Below, in pieces: positions 10,623-22,824 of a DNA stretch of 64,000 bases. The stretch's first letter is position 1, and every line of letters starts with the position of its first letter. Source of the stretch: Holtermannia corniformis (Eukaryota > Basidiomycota > Tremellomycetes > Holtermanniales). The DNA lies in contig BCIJ01000014.1 in the NCBI GenBank assembly GCA_001599935.1, forward strand, positions 1 through 64,000. Reading direction: 5' to 3'. Position numbers and translations under genes: made by a program. The notes under the pieces are model-generated. The model was not told the DNA's origin and made no database searches. It worked only from the letters and a program-made list of their open reading frames with translations.

Positions 10623-11250
10623 GCTACCGTCAAGCAGATAGATGCCATCCTGTCAATTCACTTTCCCGACTACACCTCGACTAGCCGACCTTCATACGCT
10701 GCGTCGCCCATTAAGCCTTGAGCAACACTCAACGATTTCAAGCACGAGGGCGCAAAAGGTCACGAGGAGACACGGCGCTGTCAAGAGAGCGGCGTAGACC
10801 GAGCTCGTCAAGACTCGGACCAATCCTTTGAGTCAGCCAGATCGGATACGTAGAAAGTCGTGACCGCGATCACCTAGCACTGCTACAGCTCTTGCAGACC
10901 CCTCTGACCGCCGATCTGCGATGATGGGTTGCGGTAGCGACAAGTCAAACAGCTGGCAAAGCATCGACTCAGCCAGAGCCACACGTACGCTCGCCAAGGG
11001 ATACGGGGATGCTCGGCTTGATCGGTGTTTTGTATCTGATTTTCTCTGTCCTCCAGCCTACACACACTACGCTGTGCTTTTCAACTACCCCGGCGGGTAT
11101 CTTGACCGGCTGAAGGACGATTCGACATTATTTCAATGCATGCGTCTGACCTTGTGAAGAACCGTTTGGGTCCGGCTCCGTGCTCGTCTTGCCGCTGTTG
11201 CTCAAGCATTGCACCCAAATAGCAAGACAGCTAGCCTGCTGCGAGTACTG

Positions 11251-13495
11251 TCATACTGCCAGATCTGCCTTGAGCCGCTCGTATCTGGCTTGTAGTAACT
11301 GCAACGATCTCAACACCACACTTCAACTCGCTTCACCAGACTCACTTCAAGCTCGCGATTCAGACCCTGGTGCCGCTCCATCAATGCTTCTACGTTCGAG
11401 ATGGACCTCGGCTCAAGCTCTACCTTTGGCGAAGCTTGTTCGGGCTCCCGCTCAGAGTTTGACTTTGCAACCGCCGAGGGCGTCCGAGACCGACGTCCGA
11501 CGAGTAAGCTCGAGCCTCTTGGCATCGGCGTCGGCGTTGGGGGAACGCCCTTTGTGACACTGTACGGTGGCGCGCTGCCGACCCGTTTCGCACTTGCTTC
11601 GACGACGCGTTTCTTGGCGCTCATCTGAACACAGTCAACGAGTCTGCGTAAGGTGCGCGGAGCAGATCTAGGGTGCGTTGTGGTGCGGATGATTGTCGAT
11701 GGCGTCTTGAGGTGGCTGGGACGGAAGGGCGTTGCAACTGCTGAGCGAGAGGCAAACACTTGTGGTAGCGGATCCCACGACCATCCCAACCAGCGATATG
11801 CTGCTGGATCTTCCGGCTGGGACTGCACCGAGCGCTGCAGGGTCCGTGAGCGAGTGCTCGCACTCATCGAGCTGAGACCGGGTGACGACTCGAAGAAGCG
11901 ATCAAAGCCGGGCTCGCCGGTATCGTCCGTATCGTCGGCGGAAGTGTGCTCAAATGCTGGAGCAAGCGCAGCGAGATCGACGGGGTAAAGCGGGGCAAGC
12001 CACGATGGGGCGGATGCTGTGACCGTCAGTCATGTTGTGCCATGCCGGGTTACCTACTCTGCAGGGTAACGCGTTTCTGCACGTCTGGATGCGCAAGCCA
12101 CGGGTGAACCAGGATCTGTGCACATCCACTGACACCAAGTCTGATATCCGCGGGACAGAGCATTCTACAAGTTTAGTGACTGCCACCTGGTTATCACGAC
12201 TCACCCGCGGATAAAGCTCTCCATTTCGGCTGACACCTGCACAGATCCATCAAACACAAGTGTCTCCTGCGCATATTAGTCTGATGGACGGCGCGGCAAA
12301 CAAGACGCACCCCACATCGCATGATCCGCTTGTACGTATCCTCGACCCGATCAGCCCAGAATGGCGCAACACCCACCACGAGCTCATACACGACCACACC
12401 GAGACTCCACCAGTCGCACCCGGCAGTATACCCCTCTTGCACCGGCTTGACTGTCCGATCTGGATCCGGATCATCCATCATGGCGTCCATGAATGCTTGC
12501 TCTGCAAACTCGAGGATCTCGGGCGCGATGTAATCTGCTGTACCACACGGTAGGAGGCAGGCCTGGGTTGGAAGATGGTCGGACGGGAGGATAGGCGAGG
12601 CTGACCCAAAATCGGTGAGCTGGAGGCGGCCGGTCGTGTGGAGTAGAAAGTTGTGCGGTTTGACGTCGCTACGAGAGTGAGTGAGCTCGCGCTGAAGGCA
12701 GGGCAACGCACCGATGAGCAAAGCCTTGAGCGTGGCACCACTCGATCGCATCCACCATCTGCCGCGTCCACCAGCGTACCTCGCGCTCCGGCAATTTCGA
12801 GGAGCCCAGGCGATCCCAAAGTGTCCCACACGAAGCATACTCTGTTACCAGCATGAGTGACGTCGGGGTTTGGAATGCGGCGATGATCGCTGGGCACGGC
12901 TTGGCTGCTGCATTGACGCCAGCAATGTGCAGATGGCGTTCATTGGAGACGGACAATTGCTATCACAGTAAGCTAGCACCTCTTTGACTTGTACAACCCA
13001 CCGAACCAGCGCGCTGCACCTTGTGCTTCTCCATCGTCTTCATAGCATACACTTGGTTATCAAACCTGCACCGCACGGCATCGACCTGCACGCATCAGTT
13101 CCACCAGTGTCTCTTCTTGGTACGCACCACTCCAAATTGACCCTCGCCTATCCGCCCGAGCTTCTCAAAGTCATTACTCTTGATCCGGAGGTTCTCAACC
13201 TTTTGCAGTGCTACGTACATCAGCTCGGCCCGTACGTGCACAGACAATCTGACATACTGTCGATATCGACGGCTGACGCTTTGGTTTTTCCTTTGCCGCT
13301 GCCCGACCACGAGTCCAAGAGGAGCTGGTCGAGCTTGCGGCTGCGAACGGCAGCCAAGTGACTGCTCTCTGCGTGAGCTGGCACGAGTCCGTGCAGGGTC
13401 TCAACGAGAGAGGACGAGACCGCTGGAGGTTCTGAGCGACCAGATAGGACTTCTGACAGCAGCAGATGCCTGTAAGCGTACGAGGGCGGTGGCAT
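11251..13495 (-). CDS. AGC-family Ser/Thr protein kinase (DMPK/ROCK/citron-like branch)
   Basis: A spliced gene of about 630 residues. Kinase motifs in order are IGEGQFGVV (glycine loop), QVYAMKTMEKHKV (ATP lysine), [13 protein letters not shown] (catalytic loop, split by an intron after HR), LTDFGSASP, GTADYIAPEIL and CDWWSLGVVVYELVVG. All catalytic residues are present. The DFGSA and GTxDYxAPE wording is closest to the citron/DMPK group of AGC kinases, which act in cytokinesis and cell polarity. After the kinase domain the frame contains AAYRWLGWSWDPLP, which resembles an AGC C-terminal tail, then a Ser/Pro-rich linker. It ends in a short coiled coil (EALMERHQGLNRELE joined to LLQARYERLKADLA). 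A distinct insert follows the APE motif (about 12460-12540 region). It ends at a TGA at 11251-11253. The substrate is unknown. Confidence 0.85.
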
Positions 13496-13682
13496 GATCG
13501 TCAACTTGGTCGGGGTTGCAAGACCGACATCTGGCGATCACATCGTGGCCTTGTCTGCGGCGTGCTAGCGCTTGGTAGAGGATCAAGCAGTTGCCTAGCA
13601 CGTAAATGACCTCTTGCTAGCGCCTTCGTACGGCGGATGTCTACATGCTGAGTTATGTACAACTACTCCTCGGAGATAGATA

Positions 13683-15056
13683 CTATCTGAACGCCTGCCC
13701 GCCGCGCTTCTTCCGGCCCTTGCCACCGCCAAAGTTGCGGCCAGCCGTCTGATCAAACTCACTTCCGCCCATGCCAGCGGCCGGGTGCAGACTCAAATGC
13801 TTGTCGGAGAGCTGACGGCGAGTCAGTCGAGTTGTGGTCAACTAATCACCCACATTGTTGAGCGAGTTGAGCTGCTTGGTGAGGCTTGCAAGGGTCGCCG
13901 TCAACTGTACATCGGCATGTTCCTGCGGTGGTCAGCTGGGCTGGAGTCGTAGTGGTACCCACTGTCTGCATCTCGTCACGATAGCCTGGCGCGTCCATGG
14001 ATGGCAGAGTCGCGAGCAGAGCCTTGATCTGACGCAGGATAGTCTGGTCTGCAGTAGTCTCGCCTGATCTCGTTAGCTGCAACTCTGGACCGAGATCCGA
14101 CTCACCCGTAGAAACCTTGTGCACATAGTCCAGGAGCACGACTATCCGGTCTAGCAGCATCTTGACCGCGTTCCGCTGCGTTGTGAGGTTGGTCGCCACT
14201 GAACGCTTCAGTCCGAGTCTGACTTGTCGCAAAGCACGCACAAGACCCCTCGCCAGCATCCGCACCGCCCGTCGCAGCCCCATCAACGGCGATGCGCTCC
14301 GCCTCTCCCGTCTCAATCGCATAGTCGACTTCGAGAAACTCGGCTGCAGACGCAACTACAGACTCGTAGATCTTGACAGGCAGGTTTGAGCTCATTTTTG
14401 CCGCGACCTGCGCGGGGGACAGTAGGAGAAACAGGGGCGAATCGAGGGTCGGGAGGAGCTATCGATGTCAGCTGAAACACCGTGCTCAGCCCTGACACAC
14501 CTGCTTGTGGTATGCGACATCTTCTGCTGTTGGTTCTGAGCCTGTCGAGTACCAGCCGATCAAGTCAAGCGTCGGGAAGACCTGCTTGACTGCGAGGATT
14601 AGTTGGGCTCAGCCCTCCGCGAAAGGCCTACACTGCTCCCTCCGCGTCTCGAGAAAGTCGAGATCGATCAACCCTTTCCCTCCCTCGCCCTCCATAGACA
14701 CATCCTCGCCTTCTGGCGGAGCGGGACCGACCAAATCAAACGTGTTGACGATCGAGACCTCGCGCCCATTCTGCGTGCCCAGCAGGGCGCCGATGACTTC
14801 AGGGTTAAGAACAACTCTTCGATACCAGATTACCTACCCTTTGGCGGCTCTCCACGCGCGGCGAGCAGCTTGTTACGTGTATAGTGCTCCGAGATGTTCA
14901 AGATCGGCAACGGGTGACTGCATCCATCAGCTAGATCCCATACCGACCGACTACGCACAGACTGATGCTGAGGTCGGACGACCCGCCGCCAACTTGCACA
15001 TAAGGATTCGTGGGTTTTGACGACGACGCTGTGGGCTGGTCCTGTGCTGCAGGCAT
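13683..15056 (-). CDS. csn6: COP9 signalosome subunit 6 (CSN6), MPN- protein
   Basis: A spliced gene of about 340 residues. The MPN domain shows ALLGTQNGREVSIVNTFDL and VFPTLDLIGWYSTG. The second half has PVKIYESVVAS, ETGEAERIAVD and NLTTQRNAVKMLLDRIVVL, all close to known CSN6 sequences. The JAMM zinc motif is missing: IGWYSTGSEP stands where an active enzyme has an HxH, so this is the catalytically dead MPN partner, as in all CSN6. The signalosome removes NEDD8 from cullins; CSN6 pairs with CSN5. The end is Gly/Lys/Arg-rich. The ATG at 15056 opens MPAAQDQP. It shares a 116-bp divergent promoter with the ACBP gene. Confidence 0.88.
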
Positions 15057-15172
15057 TGCTATAGCCGAGTACAGACGCAAGGGCAAGACGTCGCTTGATC
15101 GTATCGATGCATCACGTGATCGCCCGTGCTCACGACGTTGCATGTGCTCCGTTGGACTCTTCAGTAGCGGCC
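15057..15172. promoter_or_regulatory. 116-bp divergent promoter, CSN6 (-) and ACBP-ankyrin (+)
   Basis: The two start codons face away from each other with only 116 bp between them, so both promoters must fit here. The sequence includes GTACAGACGC and an ATCACGTGATC stretch (15111-15121) whose CACGTG core is a bHLH-type site. No clear TATA box is visible. Confidence 0.5.
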
Positions 15173-16057
15173 ATGAGCGATCAAAGGGCATTCCAAGCAG
15201 CTTCAGGCTGGCTCTCGACGTGTCCAGCAGCAGCAGCCGAGCCGAACGATGTCAAACTCGAGGTAGGTCGGGTCAGTCGCACACACGGTGCTGACGACTG
15301 CAGCTGTATGGTCTGTTCAAGTATGCGACGACCGACGGCGGACCGTGCGTGTACAGAGGACCATGAAATCGACTGACATCTGACAGAACCGGTGCTCGGC
15401 CAGGAATGTTCTCAATCGCCGCTCGGGCCAAACACGACGCCTGGGTCCAACAAGCCAACAAGTACCCCGAGTTGGCCCCCGCTCGCGCTCGCTATGTTGA
15501 GATTGCAAAGCGCATAGGGTGGCAAGGCCAAGGCCTGAACGCGAACGGAGAGGATGATGTGGATCTCGATAATTTGAGCGAGGAGGATGAAAAGGAGCGC
15601 GACAGGGTACGCTTGAAGAAGGGCAAGGGACGCGCACACGAAAGTCCAGCAGCTATGGGTGGCCGAGTTAGCGTGATGGCGCAAGAGGTTAAGGCTGAGG
15701 AAGCGTCGTGAGTCATTTGTTGGTCCGTGATGGTGCTGATGTCGTCAGCGCGAGCCCATTGCACGACGCGGCGCTTGAGAACAACGTTGATGCTCTCAAC
15801 CAGCTCTTGGGCGGTCCAAGCGTCGATGTCAACGCCAGAGACGAGTTTGTGAGTGTCTCGTCTGATATCTTGCGGCGCTCATCCTGCAGGGCTTCACACC
15901 GCTGCATCTAGCGGCCGACCGAGGGCACAGAGAGGCAATACAGATACTACTCGCCGGTGGTGCAGACAGAACCATACAGGTCGACGACGAAACGGCCCAG
16001 GGGCTTGCCACCGCCGCCGGCCATGGAGAGATCGCTGTGCTCCTCCAGTCCACTTGA
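15173..16057 (+). CDS. acyl-CoA-binding protein with C-terminal ankyrin repeats (ACBD6-like)
   Basis: Five exons encode about 235 residues. The N-terminal ACB domain has QRAFQAASGWL, LYGLFKYATTDGG, the helix start ARPGMFSIAARAKHDAW and VEIAKRIGW. An acidic/basic linker follows (EEDEKERDRVRLKKGKG). Two ankyrin repeats come last: SPLHDAALENNVDALNQLL and GFTPLHLAADRGHREA with a third partial unit. ACB plus ankyrin is the animal and plant ACBD6/ACBP1-2 arrangement; the ACB domain carries long-chain acyl-CoA esters and the ankyrins bind partners. The first intron is 15263-15303 (41 nt). It converges on the U2AF gene, with the two stop codons 35 bp apart. Confidence 0.88.
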
Positions 16058-16092
16058 TGACCCGATACATGACTTGTACATATGCATGCGAC

Positions 16093-19000
16093 CTACTCTG
16101 CCAAAGACCCCATGATGTCCGCAACGGCCGCATTGGCAGCCGCATCCAAGTCCTCTGGCGGTGGTGGCGGTGGTGCAGGACCCAAAAACTCCTCCTGCGT
16201 ACAATCAGCTCCGTCATGCGCACGCAAAAGACACTCACATCCTTGACGTTTGCCACGAGGATGGTCCGACCAGCAAACTGCCGGCCACCAAGCGCCTTGA
16301 TAGCCTTGTCCGTCGCGTCCAGATCGCCAAACTTGACATACACACGGCCAACGCCCGCATCGTCGTTTGCGAGCGCAGTCTTGTGCGCATTCAACGCCGC
16401 CGAATCGGCCGGATCCCACTTTTTCGACTTTGGCGTGGGACGCGGGATCCGCACACCGACAATCTCGCCATACTTTTGACACTCTTCCTTGATGTCTTCG
16501 AGAATGTCTTCGTAGTCTTGGTCGTTGACGAGCTCTTCCTCGGTGACCATGTTGAGGAGGACAATGGTGCACGACGTAGGCTTGGCGTTGGGGTTGGCGG
16601 CGGCGACGAGTGCGGCTGTAATATTAGCGACTTGAGTGAGGCTCGGTCAACTCACCAGTTCGGACAAAATTGGCCGCGGGTGACTCGACGAGACCAGGCA
16701 GGGTGTACGGCTGCGAGCTTCGACCAGTCGCGGCGCGCTGAACGACAAGCGTCCGGTCACCGAGCTGGAACTCGTGCAAACCCTGGATCGCCATCTCCGT
16801 CACGGCCGAGTCGAGGTACTCGCAGAAAGCAAAGCCCTGTTGAGATGTCAGCCACACTCCTTGTCCACGCAGCGACTCACCTTTGACACGCCAGAGAGAC
16901 CGTTGCCCTCTTTGACAAGGTTGAAGCTTTTCAGCTCGCCAAAGCTCTTGAGCAGCTCGATCACTTGCTCGTCGGTCAGGTAGGTAGGGAGACCTCCAAC
17001 GAACAGCTTGTTGGCCGTGTCGGCCACCGTGCCACCAACGAGCCCGGGCATGAGGCCCGAGATATCCGTCATGCCCGCATAGTCCTTTGGTCGACGAACC
17101 TTGAGCGTGATGCCCTGGAACACGATACCGTCGAATGCAAGCGCGGCCGTCGCCTCATCGACGGTACGGAACTCGACGAAAGCATAGCTCTTGTCCGGGT
17201 TGATCTGCACTTGCGAGACGGGGTCACCAGCCAAGTCGGCCGCGAGCTTTTGCTCAATCATCTTGGCGTTGAGGAAGTCGAGCAGGGGTTGCTCTTCGAC
17301 GGCGGCGGTGATGTTGCCAATGTACAACCGCTTGGATTGACGTTGGGTTTGAACGCCGAATGAGGCGGGGNGCGATGATCCACCGTGGGGGTTGGGCACG
17401 TATGGCGTTTCGCCGCCGGCGGCACCGCCGAATTGGAATGCACCTGAGATGTCAGCATCTGCGTAGCACTGTGAACAATCTTATAGAACTAGATCAGAAT
17501 AGGACCACAACAAGGACTGGTGCGAAGCTGAGGTCGTGGGAAAGAGCTGTGGCGATCTGCGCTGAACGTCGTCCTCGACACTACAACTCCCTGAAATTTG
17601 TAGCTCTTCCCCACCGTGGCATCTTCTCATTGAGGACTCCAGCAGCGTAGCCCACGGCGGAGGGTTTATCAAACTGATGCACCTACCCGTGCTGAGCTGC
17701 ATGGTATAAGGAACGAGCGTCTGGGCACGTTATACCTGGCACGCTTGCACAATGTGGTTTTCACCACATGCAGCAGGCTGACATCAGGTCATCTCCGCCA
17801 GCTTTTACCTATGCAATTCACCGAGCCCGCTTCCGACATCCGCTAATAACACTCGCCACGTCCTATGCTCTTCGCGGAGACACGACATCCGTCTCTGTAG
17901 CAGGGCTAGGGCGCGGCATACTTAAGAGCTACTTCAAGCGGGACTTGCAAATGCGAGGGACCGAGTCATCTCACGTCCTTTCACCAGCTGCTGATCTTGC
18001 TTGGCCGATCCCTTGCGCACCCGGTCGAAGAAAACAGTTCAAGGCGGCAACACCATGATCGACATTCGAAGACTCACAGCTGACCGCTGCAAAGAACACA
18101 GACTGGCGCCGAATAACCTCCGACGAGCCAGCTGCAACTCGATACACATCAAGACAGCTGTAGTCGAGCGACGGCTGTGGCTCCGAATCAACTGTGTGCG
18201 CTCGATCGTGGCACGGCAGAGATTGTCATGCGTCGCCGTATCTACAGCTGGCATAGTGGCTTGAGCGGCTGCGCCCTCAACCTGAACATGACATCAACTC
18301 GTATGTGAACGGCACACGCTTGACAAACTCGTAAGACAGCGCATTGTTGACGTGCCGAGAACTGCAGTCTGCGGCAGCTGGAACGCCAGGTAATATCGAC
18401 ACGGATGTCGACGGTTGGGTGGAAATCCTAGCTAGCCACACTGCCCATTCGCCTGCATCGAGCAGCTCGTTTGTTCCAGCAGATCATCAATCACTGATTG
18501 ATGAGGGTGCTGTTGCCCAAGTATCGACAGCTGTGCAGCCGTGGTATAGAAGCGGATGCCTCCCACACTCAGGTCCAAACAGCTGTTCCAAGTCCAGGGG
18601 CACCTAAACAAGTTTCGGGATGCGTGCAATGCCAAACGTACAGATCCCTGCCTCGCCCAATCGGGGTGGTCGAGACCCAGGATCGATGAGCTCGAGATCT
18701 GCGTGCTAGCCTCTTATTCACCGTTCATACCAACCCATCTCTCGGCCGAGATCGATAGACAAACCCAGAAACGCCACTCACCAGTAAGCTTGGCCTGGAG
18801 CGCACTCAGGCCCTCGAACTGAGGCGGGCAGAGATCCCACAGACTGCCCTTGCGTTTCCGCTGCTCGATCGCGACGGTGCCCGGTGGAGTCGGGCTCCTC
18901 CTTTCCGGCGGACCCCTTCCGCCCCTCCCACCACCGCGCTGTCCACCACCGTCTCCGCCATAGCCACGTCCTCGAGGCGGACTGTACTGTCGCATTGGCT

Positions 19001-19454
19001 GTGCTGCGAATTCGTTCCGTCCGCCTGGAGGTGGTGGACGGCGGTCTCGGTCCCATTCGCGCTCACCGCCGCGAGGAGGTGGACGACGTTCACGGTCATC
19101 GTCTCGGTAGCGCCTCTCGCGGTCACGGTCGCGGTCACGATCACGCTCATCGTGGTCTCTGTCACGGTCTGAGCGGTGGCGGTCTGAACGCTCTCGCTCG
19201 CCACGTTCGGACCGGTGGCGTGCAGGTGAACGAGACCGATCCCGGCGCGAGCCGCGGCGGTCTGTAAGAGGATGGTGTGATCAGTTGTATACCCCTCGTA
19301 AGCGGGTTCGAGGAGCTTACCATCGCCATGGCCGTTGCCGTCTCGGCCTTTGGCAAAGCTCGACGCGGCCTCTTCTAGCGCATCTGCAGCACCCTGCGTC
19401 AGCCCAACGCATCTCGACAGCATCCACGTTGTCCTGACCATAGCCTGCGTCCAT
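16093..19454 (-). CDS. splicing factor U2AF large subunit
   Basis: About 560 residues. The N-terminus has an alternating Arg-Asp/Arg-Ser domain (RDRSRSPARHRSERGE, then RDRDRDRDRERRYRDDD) and a Gly/Arg stretch. Next comes the U2AF35-binding tryptophan segment RKRKGSLWDLCPPQFEGL. Three RRMs follow: SKRLYIGNITAAVEE, ANKLFVGGLPTYLTDEQV and the C-terminal UHM with TSCTIVLLNMVTEEEL and GRVYVKFGDLDATDKAI. The protein ends DIMGSLAE at 16093. It recognises the polypyrimidine tract and 3' splice site together with U2AF35 and SF1. The tryptophan segment and RRM1 are joined in frame across an exceptional 1338-nt intron (17444-18781). An undetermined base lies at 17371. The first intron near the start codon (about 34 nt) is inferred from frame. 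Confidence 0.92.
17444..18781 (-). other. 1338-nt intron of the U2AF gene, rich in CAGCTG
   Basis: The donor GTGAGT is at 18781-18776. The acceptor CTCAG ends at 17444, with a GCTGAC branch-like site just before it. Joining the exons gives LTGAFQF in frame. Most introns in the window are 41-48 nt, so this one is about 30 times longer. Between 17985 and 18585 the palindrome CAGCTG occurs eight times: 17985, 18077, 18129, 18155, 18245, 18375, 18528 and 18580. No gene with motifs was found inside on either strand. Confidence 0.75.
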
Positions 19455-19718
19455 TGTTCCCACTTGCGTTGGGTTTTAGTGATGTAGAGCGAGTTGCAAC
19501 CCTTGGTGGACAAACAGGCGTCGAGCTGACCCCCACTCTCGGCGTTATACGGCGTTTTGTCGTACGCGGGGGTTTGGCGGCTGACTTTGATTTGTTCGTA
19601 GACGCGTCACTAGGAACCAAAGAAAGTTGGCCACCGGACTGTCAGCTCAGCCGGTGCACGTAGACTGCTCAATGGCACACTAGGCCTCGTACAAGGTCTG
19701 ATCAGTCTCCCCACCACC

Positions 19719-22547
19719 ATGCCCCCAAAGAAAGCACCGTGCGGCAACCCTATCTGGCTCAAATGGGTCGAAGGTTCATTCCACCCATTCAAACGTCTAT
19801 GTCGCTGACTGTCGCAACAGAACTCCGGGATGAGGCCCAAACGGCCGGCAAAAAGTCATATGAGTCGTACTCGCGCGCATGCCAGTCTATCGCTGCATGT
19901 CCGGTCCCATATGCCAGGCCACGCGATTTGATATCGCTGAGAGGAGTAGGCGACAAGACGGTTGGGATCTTGGAGAACCGGTGGGAAGACTATCTGGACG
20001 AGCACCCAGAGGTCAGAAGAGAGGTCAATGAGCGCAGGGGAGCGCTGGTCGGTCGTGAGTACGCTTCGGGATGTACTAAAACCGTACTGATGTCTACGTA
20101 GCAAGCGCCGGTCCGTCCACTGCGCCAAAGCCAAAGCCCAAGTCACGGACCAAAGGGAAATCCAAATCCCAGCTAGCCAAAGAAGGTCTCGAATCTGGTT
20201 CAGAAGACTGCGAGCTCGAGCCCAACGGTATTCGTGTCTCACCTCAGCCGAGAGCCCGAGCCCAAGCTCCAGCCGCAAAGAAATCACGCAAAGCAGCAGC
20301 GTATATCCCCGCACCGCTCTCAGGAGCCTATGGTATCCTCATGGCGCTGGTTCTGGCCATTGATGAACCGTGGCGCACGACGACCGTCTTCCGGAACCGA
20401 GACGAGATTGTGCGCGTCGCGCAGAAATGGTGCTCGAGCAGCTATGACAAGGGCGAGCGCAGTGTCTGGATGACCGCGTGGAACTCGATGAAGACGTTGG
20501 TCGACAAAGGCTATGTGTATTCGCGAGGTCGGCCGGCGAATTTCTGTCTGACAGAAGAGGGCTAGTAAGTAGTGTTCCGGGAGGTCTAGACTGTGCTGAT
20601 GCAACGCATAGCAATGTCGCAGTGTCCATTCGAAACCTGGCGCTACCCGAGTATGAAGATCAGCCGCAGTACCCGTTCTTGCATCCCGACTTTCCTCTTC
20701 CGCGGCGCGCGCCATCAGTCCCGACAGCTCATGTAGAAGAACACGAGCCGGTGCCGGCGACAGGACTGCCTTTCCCATCAGCTCAACAGAAGAGGGCGGC
20801 CGTGGACCCCCTCGAGGCACTGAATGCCGCGGTCGGTCGCTCGGGGTCCAAAGGCGGCCGCGCGGCAGTCGACGTTCATCTTGGAGGAGTGCCCGCGCCA
20901 GCTCCGAAACCGAGAACATCGGCCGGCATGTTTGGATTCTGGTACCTAGGTGTGTGCTTCGTCTTCCAGCCCACAGTGCCCACTGACATGGCGCAGATGA
21001 CTCACAGTCGCACACGCGCAACAAGGACGACGCGTTTGCGCGCCTCGATGCCGAGACGTTTACCATGCTCCGGATGCTCGCGTTCGAGGCGGCACAGCTC
21101 TCGCACCCGTTTGTCAAACAGCTCAAGGATGTCGAACTCGGTCCCGATGGCGTGTACACTGCGTTCATCAGAGACGAGGCGGCACCACCGGCGTGTAGTG
21201 GATTCCTCGAGGCCCCAGTGGCGCCAGCTCAGCCTAAAAGTCTCGACCCGGTGCGTGAGAACGGGTTCGCCGAGCAATTGGCGGCATACAAGCGCAAAAC
21301 CGCGGCCGCGGCGGGCGAGACAGCGAGCTCGTTTGCGAGGACGGTGTCGGCGCCTGTTGCACCTGTTGCACCTGTATCGAGCTTTGCGCGCTCAGCGTCG
21401 TCTACCGCCGCACTGCCCTCTCGTCCAGGTCCCAGAATGTCAGGCCACCGCCAAGCGCCTTCTGCCCTCTTCGACCTCGGGCTCGAAGACGCCGCACCAC
21501 CCACCCCACAGCCAGGCGACTTCATTCCCTCCCAAGCTGTCATCTACCCACCAGGCTCGTACGAGATCATGCTCGTGCTCGACTCTCGCGAAAACGAAAA
21601 CTTTTACGGACGCGAACGGTGTTCAGACTTGTTGCGTGCGCGCGGGGTCAAAGTCGATGTCAGGGCGTTGCGGATCGGCGACATGTGCTGGGTCGCACGC
21701 AGGACCGATGGTGGTGCCGGAGGAGAGCTGGACGAGTGTGTACTCGACTACGTCGTGGAGCGCAAGCGGCTCGATGACTTGTTGCAGAGTTTGACGGATG
21801 GGCGGTACCACGAGCAGAAGGTGAGTAGCAGTCATCGCGTCAGCGCGAGGCTGACGGCCCTAGTTCCGCCTCGCGCAATCGTGCATCTCGCACGTCTACT
21901 ACATTGTCGAAGACTGGCAAAAGGTCACAAACTCCAAGGATCGGCTCGGCACGCTACAGATCAACACGGCAAAGTCGCAAACGTCCATCATTGACGGCTT
22001 CTTCGTTAAAGAGACGCACAAATTCACAGAAACGCTCGACTACCTCGCGACGCTGACCGAGATCATCAGCGAGACGCTCGCTGGCCAACCGCTGCACGTC
22101 ATCCCGTCCCGCTACGTCTCACGCACAAACTATGTCGAACTTCAGCGCAGGCTGCGGCACTCTGACCCCGACAACGTCTTCTTGACGACATACGATGCGT
22201 TTCAAGAGCTCAACGACAAGACTTCGAGTCGGACCCTCAAAGAGCGCTTTGGCCGCATGCTGCTGTGCATCAAGGGCTTGTCGCCAGAAAAGGTTGGCGC
22301 CATCCTGGAGAAATGGGAGACGCCTGTCGAGCTGTACGAAAGTCTCAAGCGGCGTCGTGAAGAGGGTGAGAAAGCAGTACCGGGGATGGGCAAGAAACTG
22401 CGCGGTCCGGAACTCTACTTTGCCGACGAGTTTAGAGGCGAAGGTCGTCGCAAGATTGGTGACGCGCTCAGTCGCGATGTAAGTCCTGACTTGGGCGCTA
22501 TGCGTAAGCTGACCCTTGCGCAGTTGTACAGAGTGTTCATGGACTAG
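19719..22547 (+). CDS. mus81: MUS81 structure-specific endonuclease catalytic subunit
   Basis: A spliced gene of about 850 residues. The N-terminal helix-hairpin-helix region has WLKWVEELRDEA and LISLRGVGDKTVGILENRW. A winged-helix part follows (AYIPAPLSGAYGILMALVLA). The ERCC4-type nuclease domain near 21560-22480 carries YEIMLVLDSREN, the catalytic DYVVERKRLDDLLQS (ERKxxDD), RFRLAQSCISHVYYIVED and FVKETHKFTETLDYL. The C-terminus has the second HhH (CIKGLSPEKVGAILEKW). The protein pairs with EME1/MMS4 and cuts flaps, stalled forks and Holliday-junction intermediates in the nucleus. Residues around 21290-21530 form a long Ala/Ser/Pro linker. The start at 19719 opens MPPKKAPCGNPIW, the usual MUS81 N-terminus. 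All catalytic residues are present. Confidence 0.93.
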
Positions 22548-22824
22548 CATAATGACTGGACGACATGTATGAGATGACGACCACCGACCGGCGCGTCTAG
22601 ACCGATTCACGATACACGCAGCAAAAAGATTACTTCGCGCGGAGTCCGACGACCCTGTTAACAGTGCCACGGGGTTAAACGCTAACGGCTGTCCCGCACA
22701 GCCGCAATTATGAGCCTAGCCGCTGTACACTTATGAAGCCAAGCAGGACACGTGGAAGCTGTTTGCCACCCGCGCATCATATCGAGCGCAAAGCCTGGCT
22801 TAACTGAGAGACTAACTTGCAACG

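Larger units (their letters stand above)
9061..11250. other. 2.2-kb gene-poor stretch, possibly decayed mobile DNA
   Basis: No gene model with coherent exons could be built on either strand. The stretch contains a 56-bp hairpin (9436-9491) and one protein-like frame (10107-10622), annotated separately. The other open frames are Arg/Ser/Thr-rich and look like chance translations. The density of genes on both sides makes this the largest unexplained gap in the window. Confidence 0.5.

Noticed and set aside
16161..16886. Long plus-strand frame of 241 codons
   Set aside because: It is antisense to U2AF RRM exons; the minus strand has the motifs and splice sites.
18806..19513. 235-codon minus-strand frame rich in Thr, Val and Ala
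   Set aside because: It is the RD/RS-repeat region of U2AF read in a wrong frame; the right frame gives alternating Arg-Asp.
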